Source: G963556115 sp963675945
GTDB lineage: Bacteria; Planctomycetota; SZUA-567
Reading direction: 5' to 3'
Assembly (NCBI GenBank): GCA_963675945.1
Contig: OY780932.1
Coordinates: 930,001 to 994,000 of the forward strand
Length of the DNA stretch: 64,000 nucleotides
Part shown: piece by piece, positions 27,275 through 35,651 of the stretch
How the letters are laid out: each line of letters begins with the position of its first letter
Numbering within the stretch: the stretch's first letter is position 1
Notes under the pieces: generated by a model
What the model was told of the DNA's origin: nothing
What the model saw: only the letters and a program-made list of their open reading frames with translations
Database searches by the model: none
Made by a program: the position numbers and the translations under genes

Positions 27275-29596
27275 CTACAGCTTTAAGAAATTTCTCTTCA
27301 TTCCTGCCTTTAGGCGTAATAACTTATGCCCCGCGAGCGGCCCCATAAAATCCAGAGTAGATGCACAAGCTTGAGACGGCTGCATATCCGGCTGTGCCTG
27401 AAGAGGGAAAAGAGCTGCAAGCTTTACCGGCAAACCCATACCAACATAAGCGGCCACCTCAACCTCTGTAACTTGCTTTTGCTTAATCTCCACTCTGTTC
27501 TTGCCTGCCGAAACCTCCTCCTCAGTCATAGCTATTCCACGCTTCGCAGCATATTTTGCTAAAGGCCTGGCTGCGGTAAGCCGTAAAAATTCCAGACTAT
27601 TATATGATTGCGACAACCCATTTACGCTCTTTGGTTCTGGAACCAAAGCAAAAAAATCAAATCTTCCAGATTTACAAGCGCGCTCCGCTTGAACCCGCCC
27701 AGCCACAGATACCGCCGAACTCTTTGCCAGCGCAAACAAGCTGGATAAACCAAACCCACGTCTATACCTGCATTCAGCCCCAAGTGCAGCAGTAGCCATA
27801 ACCGAAGACTTCCCCAGAGAAGCTACGAAACTGCTCTCCACCCTGTTCTTGCCTGCCGAAACCTCTTCCTCAATCATAGCTATTCCACGCTTCGCAATAT
27901 TTTTTGCTAAAGGCCTGGCTGGAGTAAGCCGTAAAAATTCCAGACTATTATACGACTGCGACAACCCGTTTACGCTCTTCGGTTCTGGAATCAAAGCAAA
28001 AAAATCAAATCTTCCAGATTTACAAGCGCGCTCCGCTTGAACCCGCCCAGCCACAGATACCGCCGAACTCTTTGCCAGCGCAAACAAGCTGGATAAACCA
28101 AACCCACGTCTATACCTGCATTCAGCCCCAAGTGCAGCAGTAGCCATAACCGAAGACTTCCCCAGAGAAGCTACGAAACTGCTCTCCACCCTGTTCTTGC
28201 CTGCCGAAACCTCCTCCTCAGTCATAGCTATTCCACGCTTCGCAATATTTTTTGCTAAAGGCCTGGCTGGGGTAAGCCGTAAAAATTCCAGACTATTATA
28301 CGACTGCGACAACCCATTTACGCTCTTCGGTTCTGAAATCAAAGCAAAAAAATCAAATCTTCCAGATTTACAAGCGCGCTCCGCTTGAACCCGCCCAGCT
28401 ACAGTCCCCTGTAAACTACCGGGTAGCGCAAATATACTGGATAACCCAGACCTGTGTTTATGCTTACTGCCCGCTCTAAGTAAACCTTCAGCGACAATGG
28501 GTATTACTGGCGCAAACACAGGTATCACCTCTACGTTTTCATTCACGTTAGGCTGAACAATCTCTACCCCCGGTGACGCCTGTGATCTTAATCTAGTATG
28601 TAAGTTAAGCACCAGCTTCAGGCGGAACGAACGCTGCAAACCCGGCCTAGATTGCACATTCCGCTTACAACGCCTGCAGAGAGGGTCATATCGATTACCA
28701 ATAATATTCTCTTCCGCCCCCACTGCCCACTGCTGTGGCGGTGTATAGCTGAAAGGACTGCTCAGCACAAATTCAGACCTGCGCCGGAAACCAGCCACTA
28801 CTGTTATATCTTTTGTGTCCAATACTGCCACTTCCGACTCTGTTGCAGCTTGTTCCTGGTCATAGCTTTCAACCGCAGAAGCAGCAATAAAGTAAATCTC
28901 AGAGAAATCCACCGCCTGCTGTGCCACTATTTTCTTCATTCTAATTAGTTCGAGCATCGCAATAAAGAAACCAACCATCTCATCCTCACTCGGGGAATCG
29001 GAGAGAATACTGCTGAAGCTAACCCGTGAACGCTGCGTAAGCAGTTCTTCTATCTGAGTAATACGCACCTCCGTCGGCACCTCTTCACTCACAATCTCCC
29101 GCGGTGCACGTTCATTGAGCATTCTGCGCGCAATCCGCTGAAAGGCAGCCAAAAGGTCAAGCGCCCCCATCTCTTCTGCTTTCTCCCGCACTACCTCTGT
29201 ATACTCCGGCTCCTTTACTACCCTGGAGTAACGTGAGTCAAACGCACAGGACATAGCCTCGAGTTCAGCAGCTACCTCCTTGAATTTCTTATACTCCAGC
29301 AACGCCTCCACCAGACCTTGACGCGGATCATATATCTCATCCTCATCCTCATCCTCATTTTCTACCTCAGGCAGCAGCATCCGTCCTTTGATCTCAGTGA
29401 GCATTGAAGCCATAGCGAGAAATTCGCCACCCGCATCCACATCAATCACTTCCATTTTCTTGAGTTCATTGAGATACTCCCTGGTTACATGTCCAATCGG
29501 AATATCATGGATATCAATTTCATCCCGACGCACCAGATACAACAGTAGATCGAGTGGACCGGAGAAGGTATTCTGCAATTGAATATTTCTAACCAT
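27275..29596 (-). CDS. scpA: ScpA-family segregation and condensation protein with repeat-rich C-terminal extension
   Basis: The first 242 residues or so are an ordinary ScpA kleisin: NTFSGPLDLLLYLVRRDEIDI, then GGEFLAMASMLTEIKGRMLLP, an acidic linker, and a C-terminal winged helix (EDEMVGFFIAMLELIRMKK, ending FSEIYFIAAS). ScpA bridges SMC heads with ScpB. The protein does not stop there but continues for about 530 residues without similarity that I recognise: a low-complexity part, then three 116-residue repeats plus decayed copies at each end. The repeats are basic (RVQAERACKSGRFDFF). A typical ScpA is 250-270 residues, so this is about three times too long. ATG 29596 is chosen; GTG 29608 is the alternative. 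scpB is not adjacent. Confidence 0.88.
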   Translation of the reverse strand: MVRNIQLQNTFSGPLDLLLYLVRRDEIDIHDIPIGHVTREYLNELKKMEVIDVDAGGEFLAMASMLTEIKGRMLLPEVENEDEDEDEIYDPRQGLVEALLEYKKFKEVAAELEAMSCAFDSRYSRVVKEPEYTEVVREKAEEMGALDLLAAFQRIARRMLNERAPREIVSEEVPTEVRITQIEELLTQRSRVSFSSILSDSPSEDEMVGFFIAMLELIRMKKIVAQQAVDFSEIYFIAASAVESYDQEQAATESEVAVLDTKDITVVAGFRRRSEFVLSSPFSYTPPQQWAVGAEENIIGNRYDPLCRRCKRNVQSRPGLQRSFRLKLVLNLHTRLRSQASPGVEIVQPNVNENVEVIPVFAPVIPIVAEGLLRAGSKHKHRSGLSSIFALPGSLQGTVAGRVQAERACKSGRFDFFALISEPKSVNGLSQSYNSLEFLRLTPARPLAKNIAKRGIAMTEEEVSAGKNRVESSFVASLGKSSVMATAALGAECRYRRGFGLSSLFALAKSSAVSVAGRVQAERACKSGRFDFFALIPEPKSVNGLSQSYNSLEFLRLTPARPLAKNIAKRGIAMIEEEVSAGKNRVESSFVASLGKSSVMATAALGAECRYRRGFGLSSLFALAKSSAVSVAGRVQAERACKSGRFDFFALVPEPKSVNGLSQSYNSLEFLRLTAARPLAKYAAKRGIAMTEEEVSAGKNRVEIKQKQVTEVEVAAYVGMGLPVKLAALFPLQAQPDMQPSQACASTLDFMGPLAGHKLLRLKAGMKRNFLKL
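27490..28500 (-). repeat. 348-bp tandem coding repeat in scpA, about 2.9 units
   Basis: Marker sequence CCTGCCGAAACCTC recurs at exact 348-base steps (near 27498, 27846 and 28194), and GCGCGCTCCGCTTGAACC near 27680, 28028 and 28376. The units are almost identical; the outermost part (28400-28500) is a diverged copy. 348 is a multiple of three, so the scpA frame stays open. Confidence 0.93.
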
Positions 29597-29743
29597 AACC
29601 TCAAGCACCTTTGATAATCAGTATTTCAAGACCCGGTAAACACCATTAAATATAGTATTATTCAAACTTTTCACAACCCTTAATAACTTTCTTTTAACGG
29701 ATATTCCCCCAGAGCGGTAGCACCCATCTCATACCGAGATATC

Positions 29744-29771
29744 TTGACAAAAATAATACTAAGATTACTAT
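29744..29771 (+). promoter_or_regulatory. Probable sigma-70 promoter of the MarC gene
   Basis: A perfect TTGACA (29744-29749) and TACTAT (29766-29771) at 16-base spacing, about 60 bases before the chosen start codon. Confidence 0.6.
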
Positions 29772-29833
29772 ATTAAATTATGCGCCAGTTTCACAGACCA
29801 TTAAAAACCTACCGCATATTTAAGGAGAGAGAG

Positions 29834-30466
29834 ATGGATTCGGAATTTACCGACAAACTAATCAAAGATTTTATGTTCCTCTGGGCGACTATCGACCCTG
29901 TAGGCACCCTGGCTCTCTTCGCTTCCGTTACGGTATATTTTACCCCGGAGCACCGCAAGAGCACTGCGCTAAAAGCCATACTCTACTCTGGGGCAATCCT
30001 CATCTGCAGTATCATCTTCGGTCAGTTACTCCTCTCCTACATGGGAATTCAATTGATATCGCTTCAATTCAGCGGAGGAATTATCCTCTTCTTATTCGCC
30101 TTACAGATGATCTTTAAAAATAATACCGAAGATAAACCGAATAAAGAGGCAAACCATGACATTGCCGTATTTCCTCTTGCTATACCTTCAATCGCCACCC
30201 CCGGTGCGATCATGGCGGCAATCATACTCACAGATAATCACGTATTCAGTATATCAACCCAGATCTGCACGGCTATAATTCTACTAGTAATCCTTGGTAT
30301 CACCTATCTCTTTATGCTTCTAGCAACTCCAATCATGAAGCTAATCGGGAATAACGGGGCTACAATCCTGGTAAAAATAATGGGGATGATTCTGGCTGCA
30401 TTATCCACCGAAATAGTTATGGACGCACTCAATATACCAGAATGGGTCGATACTTTTGCCAAATAG
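29834..30466 (+). CDS. MarC-family integral membrane protein
   Basis: 210 residues with about six transmembrane helices. MarC features: FLWATIDPVGTLALFASVT at the start, GIQLISLQFSGGIILFLFALQM, and FPLAIPSIATPGAIMAAIIL, a conserved Pro-rich motif. Once linked to multiple antibiotic resistance, the family's actual substrate is unknown. ATG 29834 has AAGGAGAGAGAG immediately upstream and begins at the family N-terminus, so 18 upstream codons are not counted. Probably monocistronic from the promoter at 29744. Confidence 0.92.
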   Translation: MDSEFTDKLIKDFMFLWATIDPVGTLALFASVTVYFTPEHRKSTALKAILYSGAILICSIIFGQLLLSYMGIQLISLQFSGGIILFLFALQMIFKNNTEDKPNKEANHDIAVFPLAIPSIATPGAIMAAIILTDNHVFSISTQICTAIILLVILGITYLFMLLATPIMKLIGNNGATILVKIMGMILAALSTEIVMDALNIPEWVDTFAK

Positions 30467-30509
30467 CCGACCAACTATAGGCAACCTCTAATAATTACAT
30501 ATTTGCGGC

Positions 30510-31472
30510 TTATTCCCAGTCTTTGCGGACTACAACCGTCGTCGAGTACTGATAACCGCTCCCTTTTACCGATATGCGGTACTCTCCGTAAAGATCCTCT
30601 TCGACCTCAATCAAAGCAAACTGATTATCATATACCGAATCAGACCCTCCGGTACAGCTGAATTCATTCCAATCCCTAAATAACCCGACATTACCCCTGA
30701 GGACAAAGTAGTTTATACCATTGATCTCCGCCATATCCCCGGCATGATCATGTCCGGAAAATACCGCAATAACCTTCCCGTCACTCTCAAGTATACTCCG
30801 TACTACATCAGCATTTTTAAGGGTATGATCTTCCGTCTTCTCCCGGTGCAAAAGTTGATGGGTAAAGACTATTACCGGCAGCTTATTCTGGGCAAGATCA
30901 GCTTTCAGCCAACTCAACTCCGCCTCGGGCATCCAGGCATCCCTCCAGGTCCAATACGGGTTATCCGCAGTATCCAAGCCAAAAGGCCGATGCGGCTCAG
31001 CTACCGTATAATCCGCGTCTACAACGATATAGTGAATACCCTTACACTCAAAGGAATAATAACTCCTTCCCGGCTCTATCCCGCTATTGTCAATATTCTC
31101 CAGAAACTCTCGGCGCGTAAGATTCTCAAATTCATGATTTCCTAGTACATGATAACTCGGCCCCGGGTAATTCTTAAAAATACTCTCCACCTCGCGCAGA
31201 TTTACCAGCGCTCCCTTTTCTCCATCCGCCTCAAGTGCATCCACCAAATCCCCCAGCTCAATAATAAAATCCGCATCTGCCTCAATCATTGCACGTACAA
31301 ACTTCGCCAGCTTGGCTGTACTTGCCAGGTATATTCGAGTTGGATCACCCTCTTTATCACTATGATGAATATCAGTAATCACCCCAAATCTTGTCGAAAC
31401 TCCGGCAAACGCCGAAGTAGAAAATAAGACCAGAAATAATACCAGCATTATCCCAACTCCCACTCCGCACAT
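30510..31472 (-). CDS. Secreted metallophosphoesterase (calcineurin-like)
   Basis: 320 residues with an N-terminal signal peptide (IMLVLFLVLFSTSAFA), so periplasmic or exported. The two-metal site is complete: DIHH (D-x-H), GDLVDA, GNHE, a His in FTHQLLH, and GHDHAG. This is the calcineurin-like phosphoesterase fold, in the group of purple-acid-phosphatase-like and CpdA-like proteins; substrate (phosphomonoester, cyclic nucleotide or nucleotide-sugar) cannot be told. The ATG follows GGAGAGAGGA. It diverges from the SGNH hydrolase gene. Confidence 0.88.
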   Translation of the reverse strand: MCGVGVGIMLVLFLVLFSTSAFAGVSTRFGVITDIHHSDKEGDPTRIYLASTAKLAKFVRAMIEADADFIIELGDLVDALEADGEKGALVNLREVESIFKNYPGPSYHVLGNHEFENLTRREFLENIDNSGIEPGRSYYSFECKGIHYIVVDADYTVAEPHRPFGLDTADNPYWTWRDAWMPEAELSWLKADLAQNKLPVIVFTHQLLHREKTEDHTLKNADVVRSILESDGKVIAVFSGHDHAGDMAEINGINYFVLRGNVGLFRDWNEFSCTGGSDSVYDNQFALIEVEEDLYGEYRISVKGSGYQYSTTVVVRKDWE

Positions 31473-31662
31473 TCCTCTCTCCTCATTTTTTTCACTTCAA
31501 CAACTAGCAGGAACAGATTAATTTGCTAATTTTTAATAAGCAAATACTACTCATTACCCAAAAAAAAACTATACATTTTACCAATAATATTCTATACTTA
31601 AAGCATATTATATATAATATACTTGGGTATGATTACTATTTTTAATTATAAGGTACAGAAAA

Positions 31663-32310
31663 ATGCAGAGAAAGATCCTGTGCTTTGGCGATTCCAACAC
31701 CTGGGGTTACTGCCCGGATGGAATCAATCGTTATGACCGTACTGTACGCTGGTCAGCCGTCATGCAACAGGTTCTTGGCAATGGATATAATATTATAGAA
31801 GAAGGTCACTGCGGCAGAACCACAGTATTTGATGATCCCGAGGTACCGGGCAGAAACGGGAGCAGAGTTCTGAACTCCATCCTTACTACCCACGCTCCAT
31901 TGGATATGATCATTATCATGCTCGGCACCAACGACCTCAAAGACTGCTACCAAGCCTCAATTTCGGCTATTACCGAAGGTCTGGCCAGACTTACCGAGAT
32001 TGTTACTACGCATGAATCATTTCAGAGTAAACACCCACTGATCCTGATTATAGCTCCCCCTCCTCTTGCCGAAACCACCAACAATGAGATCAAAGAGTCC
32101 TTCCGCGGTGCCAAAGAGAAATCGCACTCGCTGGGGCGCGAAATAGTCGAATTCTTCAACGACACCCCAGTCTTTACCGTCAATACCGACAAACATATAC
32201 AGAGCAGCAATCGCGACGGCATTCATCTTGAAGCCGAAGATCAGATCAAACTCGGTAAACTCATCGCCGAAGAGGTCAAACTTATCTTCTTCGATATATT
32301 CGGAAGTTAA
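31663..32310 (+). CDS. SGNH/GDSL-family hydrolase (arylesterase-like)
   Basis: 215 residues, cytoplasmic (no signal peptide). The four SGNH blocks are present: ILCFGDSNTWGY (catalytic Ser in GDSN), EGHCGRTT (Gly), MLGTNDLK (Asn) and DGIHLEAEDQ (catalytic Asp and His). This resembles small arylesterases/acyl-CoA thioesterases such as those that deacetylate sugars or hydrolyse short esters. AAGG lies 9 bases before the ATG. Confidence 0.9.
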   Translation: MQRKILCFGDSNTWGYCPDGINRYDRTVRWSAVMQQVLGNGYNIIEEGHCGRTTVFDDPEVPGRNGSRVLNSILTTHAPLDMIIIMLGTNDLKDCYQASISAITEGLARLTEIVTTHESFQSKHPLILIIAPPPLAETTNNEIKESFRGAKEKSHSLGREIVEFFNDTPVFTVNTDKHIQSSNRDGIHLEAEDQIKLGKLIAEEVKLIFFDIFGS

Positions 32311-32333
32311 AGCCTTGATCAGCCCTTCATAAC

Positions 32334-33080
32334 CTACCTCCCGGCTTTAAACTCCACCCGAATACAAGATTTGGGACAGACATCAACACACGCCAGACAC
32401 TTTTTGCACTCCACACTCGTTATCTCCCCTTGCCCCACCTCCCGGCTCACCTCTACCGAATTTACACAGATTGCATCACATTGTTTGCAATCAATACATT
32501 CTGAGGAATCAGCCATAAGACGTACCCGCGGCAACCCGACCAGCATCGATAACTTCTGCCCTATTGACATTGCGGCGGCCAGCATACAAACAGCATTACA
32601 ACTCGCACCGCGCCCTAAAAGCAGCGAGAGCCCACAGAATACCCCCAGCGCCGAGTAATAGATTATATACTGCCAGGGTCTGGCAATACTTACGCCATTC
32701 TCCGTACTATAGAAGAAATCAACGCTAAGCATCTGCCCGGCAGAATAGAGCAACAAGCTAAGCGCCAGAATCCAGATGATAAAGAGCGGGTACTTGATAA
32801 AGCGTATCCAGCGCGGCTTCAGGGCTTTAGGCTGAATCAACGCACAGATGTTCTGCGCCCCTCCGACCGGGCAGAACCAGCCGCACCAGAATCTGCCGCA
32901 GAATAAGGCTGCAACAAATAAGATACCAAGTACCACCAGGCTGCCACTTATTATCCCTGCTCTACCTGCGCGAAACGGCAGAGCCGGAGAAAGATAAAAT
33001 ATCGTCACCGGAAATAAAGCCAAGCTCAACATCAATAACAACAACCTAATCCTTTGACGCAGACTCTTACTGTTCATCAT
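32334..33080 (-). CDS. NapH/MauN-type membrane ferredoxin (4Fe-4S)
   Basis: 248 residues. Several membrane helices (LLLLMLSLALFPVTIFYLS; GIISGSLVVLGILFVAALF; YPLFIIWILALSLLLY; YIIYYSALGVFCGLSLLLG) carry the hallmark CGRFWCGWFCPVGGAQNIC motif, and the C-terminal cytoplasmic part has two 4Fe-4S clusters (CIDCKQCDAIC and CKKCLACVDVCPKSC). It likely passes electrons from the quinol pool or a ferredoxin to an unknown acceptor. It overlaps the end of the TetR gene by 14 bases, so it is the last gene of a methyltransferase-TetR-ferredoxin operon. Confidence 0.9.
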   Translation of the reverse strand: MMNSKSLRQRIRLLLLMLSLALFPVTIFYLSPALPFRAGRAGIISGSLVVLGILFVAALFCGRFWCGWFCPVGGAQNICALIQPKALKPRWIRFIKYPLFIIWILALSLLLYSAGQMLSVDFFYSTENGVSIARPWQYIIYYSALGVFCGLSLLLGRGASCNAVCMLAAAMSIGQKLSMLVGLPRVRLMADSSECIDCKQCDAICVNSVEVSREVGQGEITSVECKKCLACVDVCPKSCIRVEFKAGR

Positions 33081-33693
33081 CTATTCCCTGATCAAATATA
33101 AATTTTATCCGTGTTGGTCTAAGCGTTGCCTCACAGATTTGCTCTGCAATCCGGAGAAATCGCCGATAAAACTCTTTATCCTTGAACTTGCGAAAATTGT
33201 TATGAATAAAACCTTCAAAGCCATAGCCGAGGATAGTAAAACCCATCTCCGGTTCGACTATATCAAATAGTCCTTCTGCCTTGCCCTGAGCTACCAACCC
33301 CTGTAGAACCGGATAGATTATCTCCCGCCGCACCTCATCCATTACCTCATGGCTTTTGGCGAATAGCTCCTCATCAGCAATAAGTCTCTGCAGTTCCACT
33401 GATTTTCTCTTGGTAAATAATATCGTAAGAATATAATGCATAGCTTTATCAGCCGGCATACCCTCAAGTTCCGCAATCAAACGTTCAAGCTCACCCGAGA
33501 CATAATCATGAATTATCTCATAGAACAACTCATCCTTACTCCCAAAGTGGTACAGCACCGTACCCTTGGTAATACCACAGATCTCGGCGATATCAATCAA
33601 CCTCACCTGCTCAAAGCCACCCTTGAGAAAGCACGCTCGCGCTACCTCCTTGATTCTAAGCCGTACCTTCTCGCCCTTCTTATATCTAGCTAT
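33067..33693 (-). CDS. TetR-family transcriptional regulator, apparent AUA start
   Basis: 208 residues if read from an AUA codon. The frame upstream of the first GTG (33606) encodes the missing first helices of the TetR DNA-binding domain: RYKKGEKVRLRIKEVARACF, then LKGGFEQVRLIDIAEICG and the recognition helix GITKGTVLYHFGSKDELF. No ATG, GTG or TTG lies between the upstream in-frame stop and these helices. AUA at 33691-33693 gives MARYKKG, a typical TetR N-terminus, and stands 8 bases after GGAAAGG; it overlaps the methyltransferase stop (ATAG). The C-terminal domain (residues about 60-208) is the ligand-binding half. Probably represses its own operon. Confidence 0.82.
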   Translation of the reverse strand: MARYKKGEKVRLRIKEVARACFLKGGFEQVRLIDIAEICGITKGTVLYHFGSKDELFYEIIHDYVSGELERLIAELEGMPADKAMHYILTILFTKRKSVELQRLIADEELFAKSHEVMDEVRREIIYPVLQGLVAQGKAEGLFDIVEPEMGFTILGYGFEGFIHNNFRKFKDKEFYRRFLRIAEQICEATLRPTRIKFIFDQGIDDEQ

Positions 33694-34256
33694 GGCTCTG
33701 ACCTTTCCAGCAAATATCCCCGTAAAAACATATTGACCTTCTTCTCTTCAACATATTTGAGCCCCACGCTCGTTGCAGCCTCTACTTCAATCTGAATTGT
33801 TTTCTGCGAAACATGAAATATCGGCTCAACCACCAGCATTCTGCCCTTCAACTTCAAAATTGCCTTAACCTGACGGAAGAACTCGGTATAATCCGGGGTC
33901 TCATGTACCATACACATTGCTAAAATAAAGTCAAATTCTTTCTCGAGATTGAGACTATCCTGCTCAGCCAGATGCATCTCGACAACCCCAGCCAACCCCT
34001 CAGCCGCAACCTTCTGTTCCACCATATCCAGCATCTGCTGCTGAATATCCAGCGCTACTACCCTGCCTTGTGCACCAACCAGCCGCGCCCCACCAATAGC
34101 ATATCTACCACCACCACAACCCAGATCGAGAAAGCTCATACCCTCCTGCAAATACTCTCCAAGTACTGAATCTGCAGAATTAAACCAGCGCCTAATTGGA
34201 TTATCCACCAGCGGATACAACCACCATGGACATACTTTACCTTTTTCAAAACTCAT
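33690..34256 (-). CDS. Class I SAM-dependent methyltransferase
   Basis: 188 residues with SAM-binding motif I SFLDLGCGGGRYAIGGA, an acidic residue after strand 2 (VVALDIQQQMLDM), motif II around FDFILAMCMVHET and the post-motif LKGRMLVVEPIFH. Closest in outline to small UbiE/ArsM-like methyltransferases; the Cys-containing ACMVHE stretch is not diagnostic. The substrate is unknown. AAGGA precedes the ATG by 8 bases. It is first in an operon with TetR and a membrane ferredoxin, so it may be induced by the TetR ligand. Confidence 0.85.
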   Translation of the reverse strand: MSFEKGKVCPWWLYPLVDNPIRRWFNSADSVLGEYLQEGMSFLDLGCGGGRYAIGGARLVGAQGRVVALDIQQQMLDMVEQKVAAEGLAGVVEMHLAEQDSLNLEKEFDFILAMCMVHETPDYTEFFRQVKAILKLKGRMLVVEPIFHVSQKTIQIEVEAATSVGLKYVEEKKVNMFLRGYLLERSEP

Positions 34257-34928
34257 CAGCGTAATCCTTATAATATAATCACCAAAAACAAATAAAACTG
34301 ACTCAAGTCAACTTTTTGTGTTATACACCCGGATTACCCCATTGTCAAAGATATTTTCTTATATATTTTCACCCAAATTTGACCCGAAATATTATCAACA
34401 TAATGACTCATACCTAAGAAAATTATAACTTCTCACCCAACCTTAAGCTCAAACAATATCGGGTCAAAATCACTCCATTTCCCCGCATTCATTGTAAATA
34501 GACTGAAACCGTCTGCGTCATGTTCAAAATAAATCCCAGTCAACATTAAAATTACCTTAAATTATAAGCACTAACAATATAATAACCCCAAGCCCGCCCC
34601 AGACTGACTCAAAACAAATCCTGACCCAAGTCAAATTTTTATTTAAAATACCGCATAATAAATTATACCAAACTCAATATCAAGGATAAATTCCAGCGAA
34701 TTACCCTAACTTTAAAATATTACACATTACCGCAAATTTGCAATCCTGATAAACAAGTACTATATAATATCTCAGGATAGTGAAACCATACACACAGCAC
34801 CTCAAAACAATCGCATTGCCAAACTATTATTATAATTATATTGAAATTTGTACAACTAAAACATAATATATTTTTACATTATACTCATTAAAGCAGACTT
34901 TAACTACATATTTCAAGAGGAGAATTTT
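34257..34928. other. A+T-rich intergenic region upstream of the Vps62/toxin genes
   Basis: 672 bases, no gene recognised. It holds imperfect direct copies of a motif like CTGAC(T/C)CAAGTCAA at about 34301 and 34621, each followed by TTTTT. It should contain the divergent promoters of the methyltransferase operon and of the 34929 gene; the paired motif could be a regulator site. Confidence 0.4.
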
Positions 34929-35621
34929 ATGAACACTACAGCAGGTCAATCTTTTCTCAAGTCACAAACCGTCTCAAACTTCAATAATTTGGATCATGGC
35001 TATGACCCAAAAAATGCCGACAACAGAAACCCAAACAATTACGACACAAAAAAATTCCCCAAGGTAAGTGATAATGATTCAGGAGCAAAAGAGAACGTTT
35101 CTTTTTATATCCCACCCGTTGCCGCTGACTGGTTCTGGGTCGGAATGTCTGCCTCTTCTTCCTACTCTTCTGCAAACCCTATAAAAGTATTTCAACCCGT
35201 AAACGATGATCCCGAAAGACCTTGCCTGATAAAACCTACCGGACTGGGTCTGGTATGGGCGTGCAAAGGCAATGGTAAAAAATACTGCAATCTAGGCATT
35301 TACACTCTAAAAGCCCCACAAGGCTATACCCCTGTCGGTGTCATTGCAGTCTCAGATTTCACCAAAGTAGATGTAAATAATCCCATGGCTACCCTAAATC
35401 AAAGCCAATACTCAAATTTAAGGTGCGTCCGCGATGACCTTGTAGAACAAATCACCACATCTAGCAAAGTCTGGGATGATCATAGTTCCGGCTCCAAGTT
35501 TAGTGCAAGTGTTTGGACTCTTACCAACTCATCAATCGGCTATACTGTCACCGATTCAGGCTATACAAAAACCTCAGTTACCTACTTCGATATCAAATCT
35601 GAATTTTGTAATAATATATAA
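34929..35621 (+). CDS. Vps62 (DUF946)-domain protein
   Basis: 230 residues, no signal peptide. The central part resembles the Vps62 family: GLVWACKGNGKKYCNLGIYT, then APQGYTPVGVIAVSDFT and LRCVRDDLVEQ, matching the family pattern of a Trp/Pro-rich PPGYVALG segment and a closing RCVR(S/D)DL. In fungi, plants and some bacteria the domain occurs alone or joined to pore-forming toxins, but its activity is not established. The N-terminal 55 residues are Asn/Asp-rich and low in structure. AGAGGAGAA precedes the ATG. It lies 30 bases ahead of the SpvB/Rhs gene on the same strand, so the two are probably co-expressed. Confidence 0.68.
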   Translation: MNTTAGQSFLKSQTVSNFNNLDHGYDPKNADNRNPNNYDTKKFPKVSDNDSGAKENVSFYIPPVAADWFWVGMSASSSYSSANPIKVFQPVNDDPERPCLIKPTGLGLVWACKGNGKKYCNLGIYTLKAPQGYTPVGVIAVSDFTKVDVNNPMATLNQSQYSNLRCVRDDLVEQITTSSKVWDDHSSGSKFSASVWTLTNSSIGYTVTDSGYTKTSVTYFDIKSEFCNNI

Positions 35622-35651
35622 CTGGAGAACTTCTTCAACTTGGAGATTATT

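Noticed and set aside
27501..28388. Three 63-residue plus-strand open frames in the scpA repeats
   Set aside because: They are antisense copies of the 348-bp unit without ribosome binding sites; the scpA frame explains the region.
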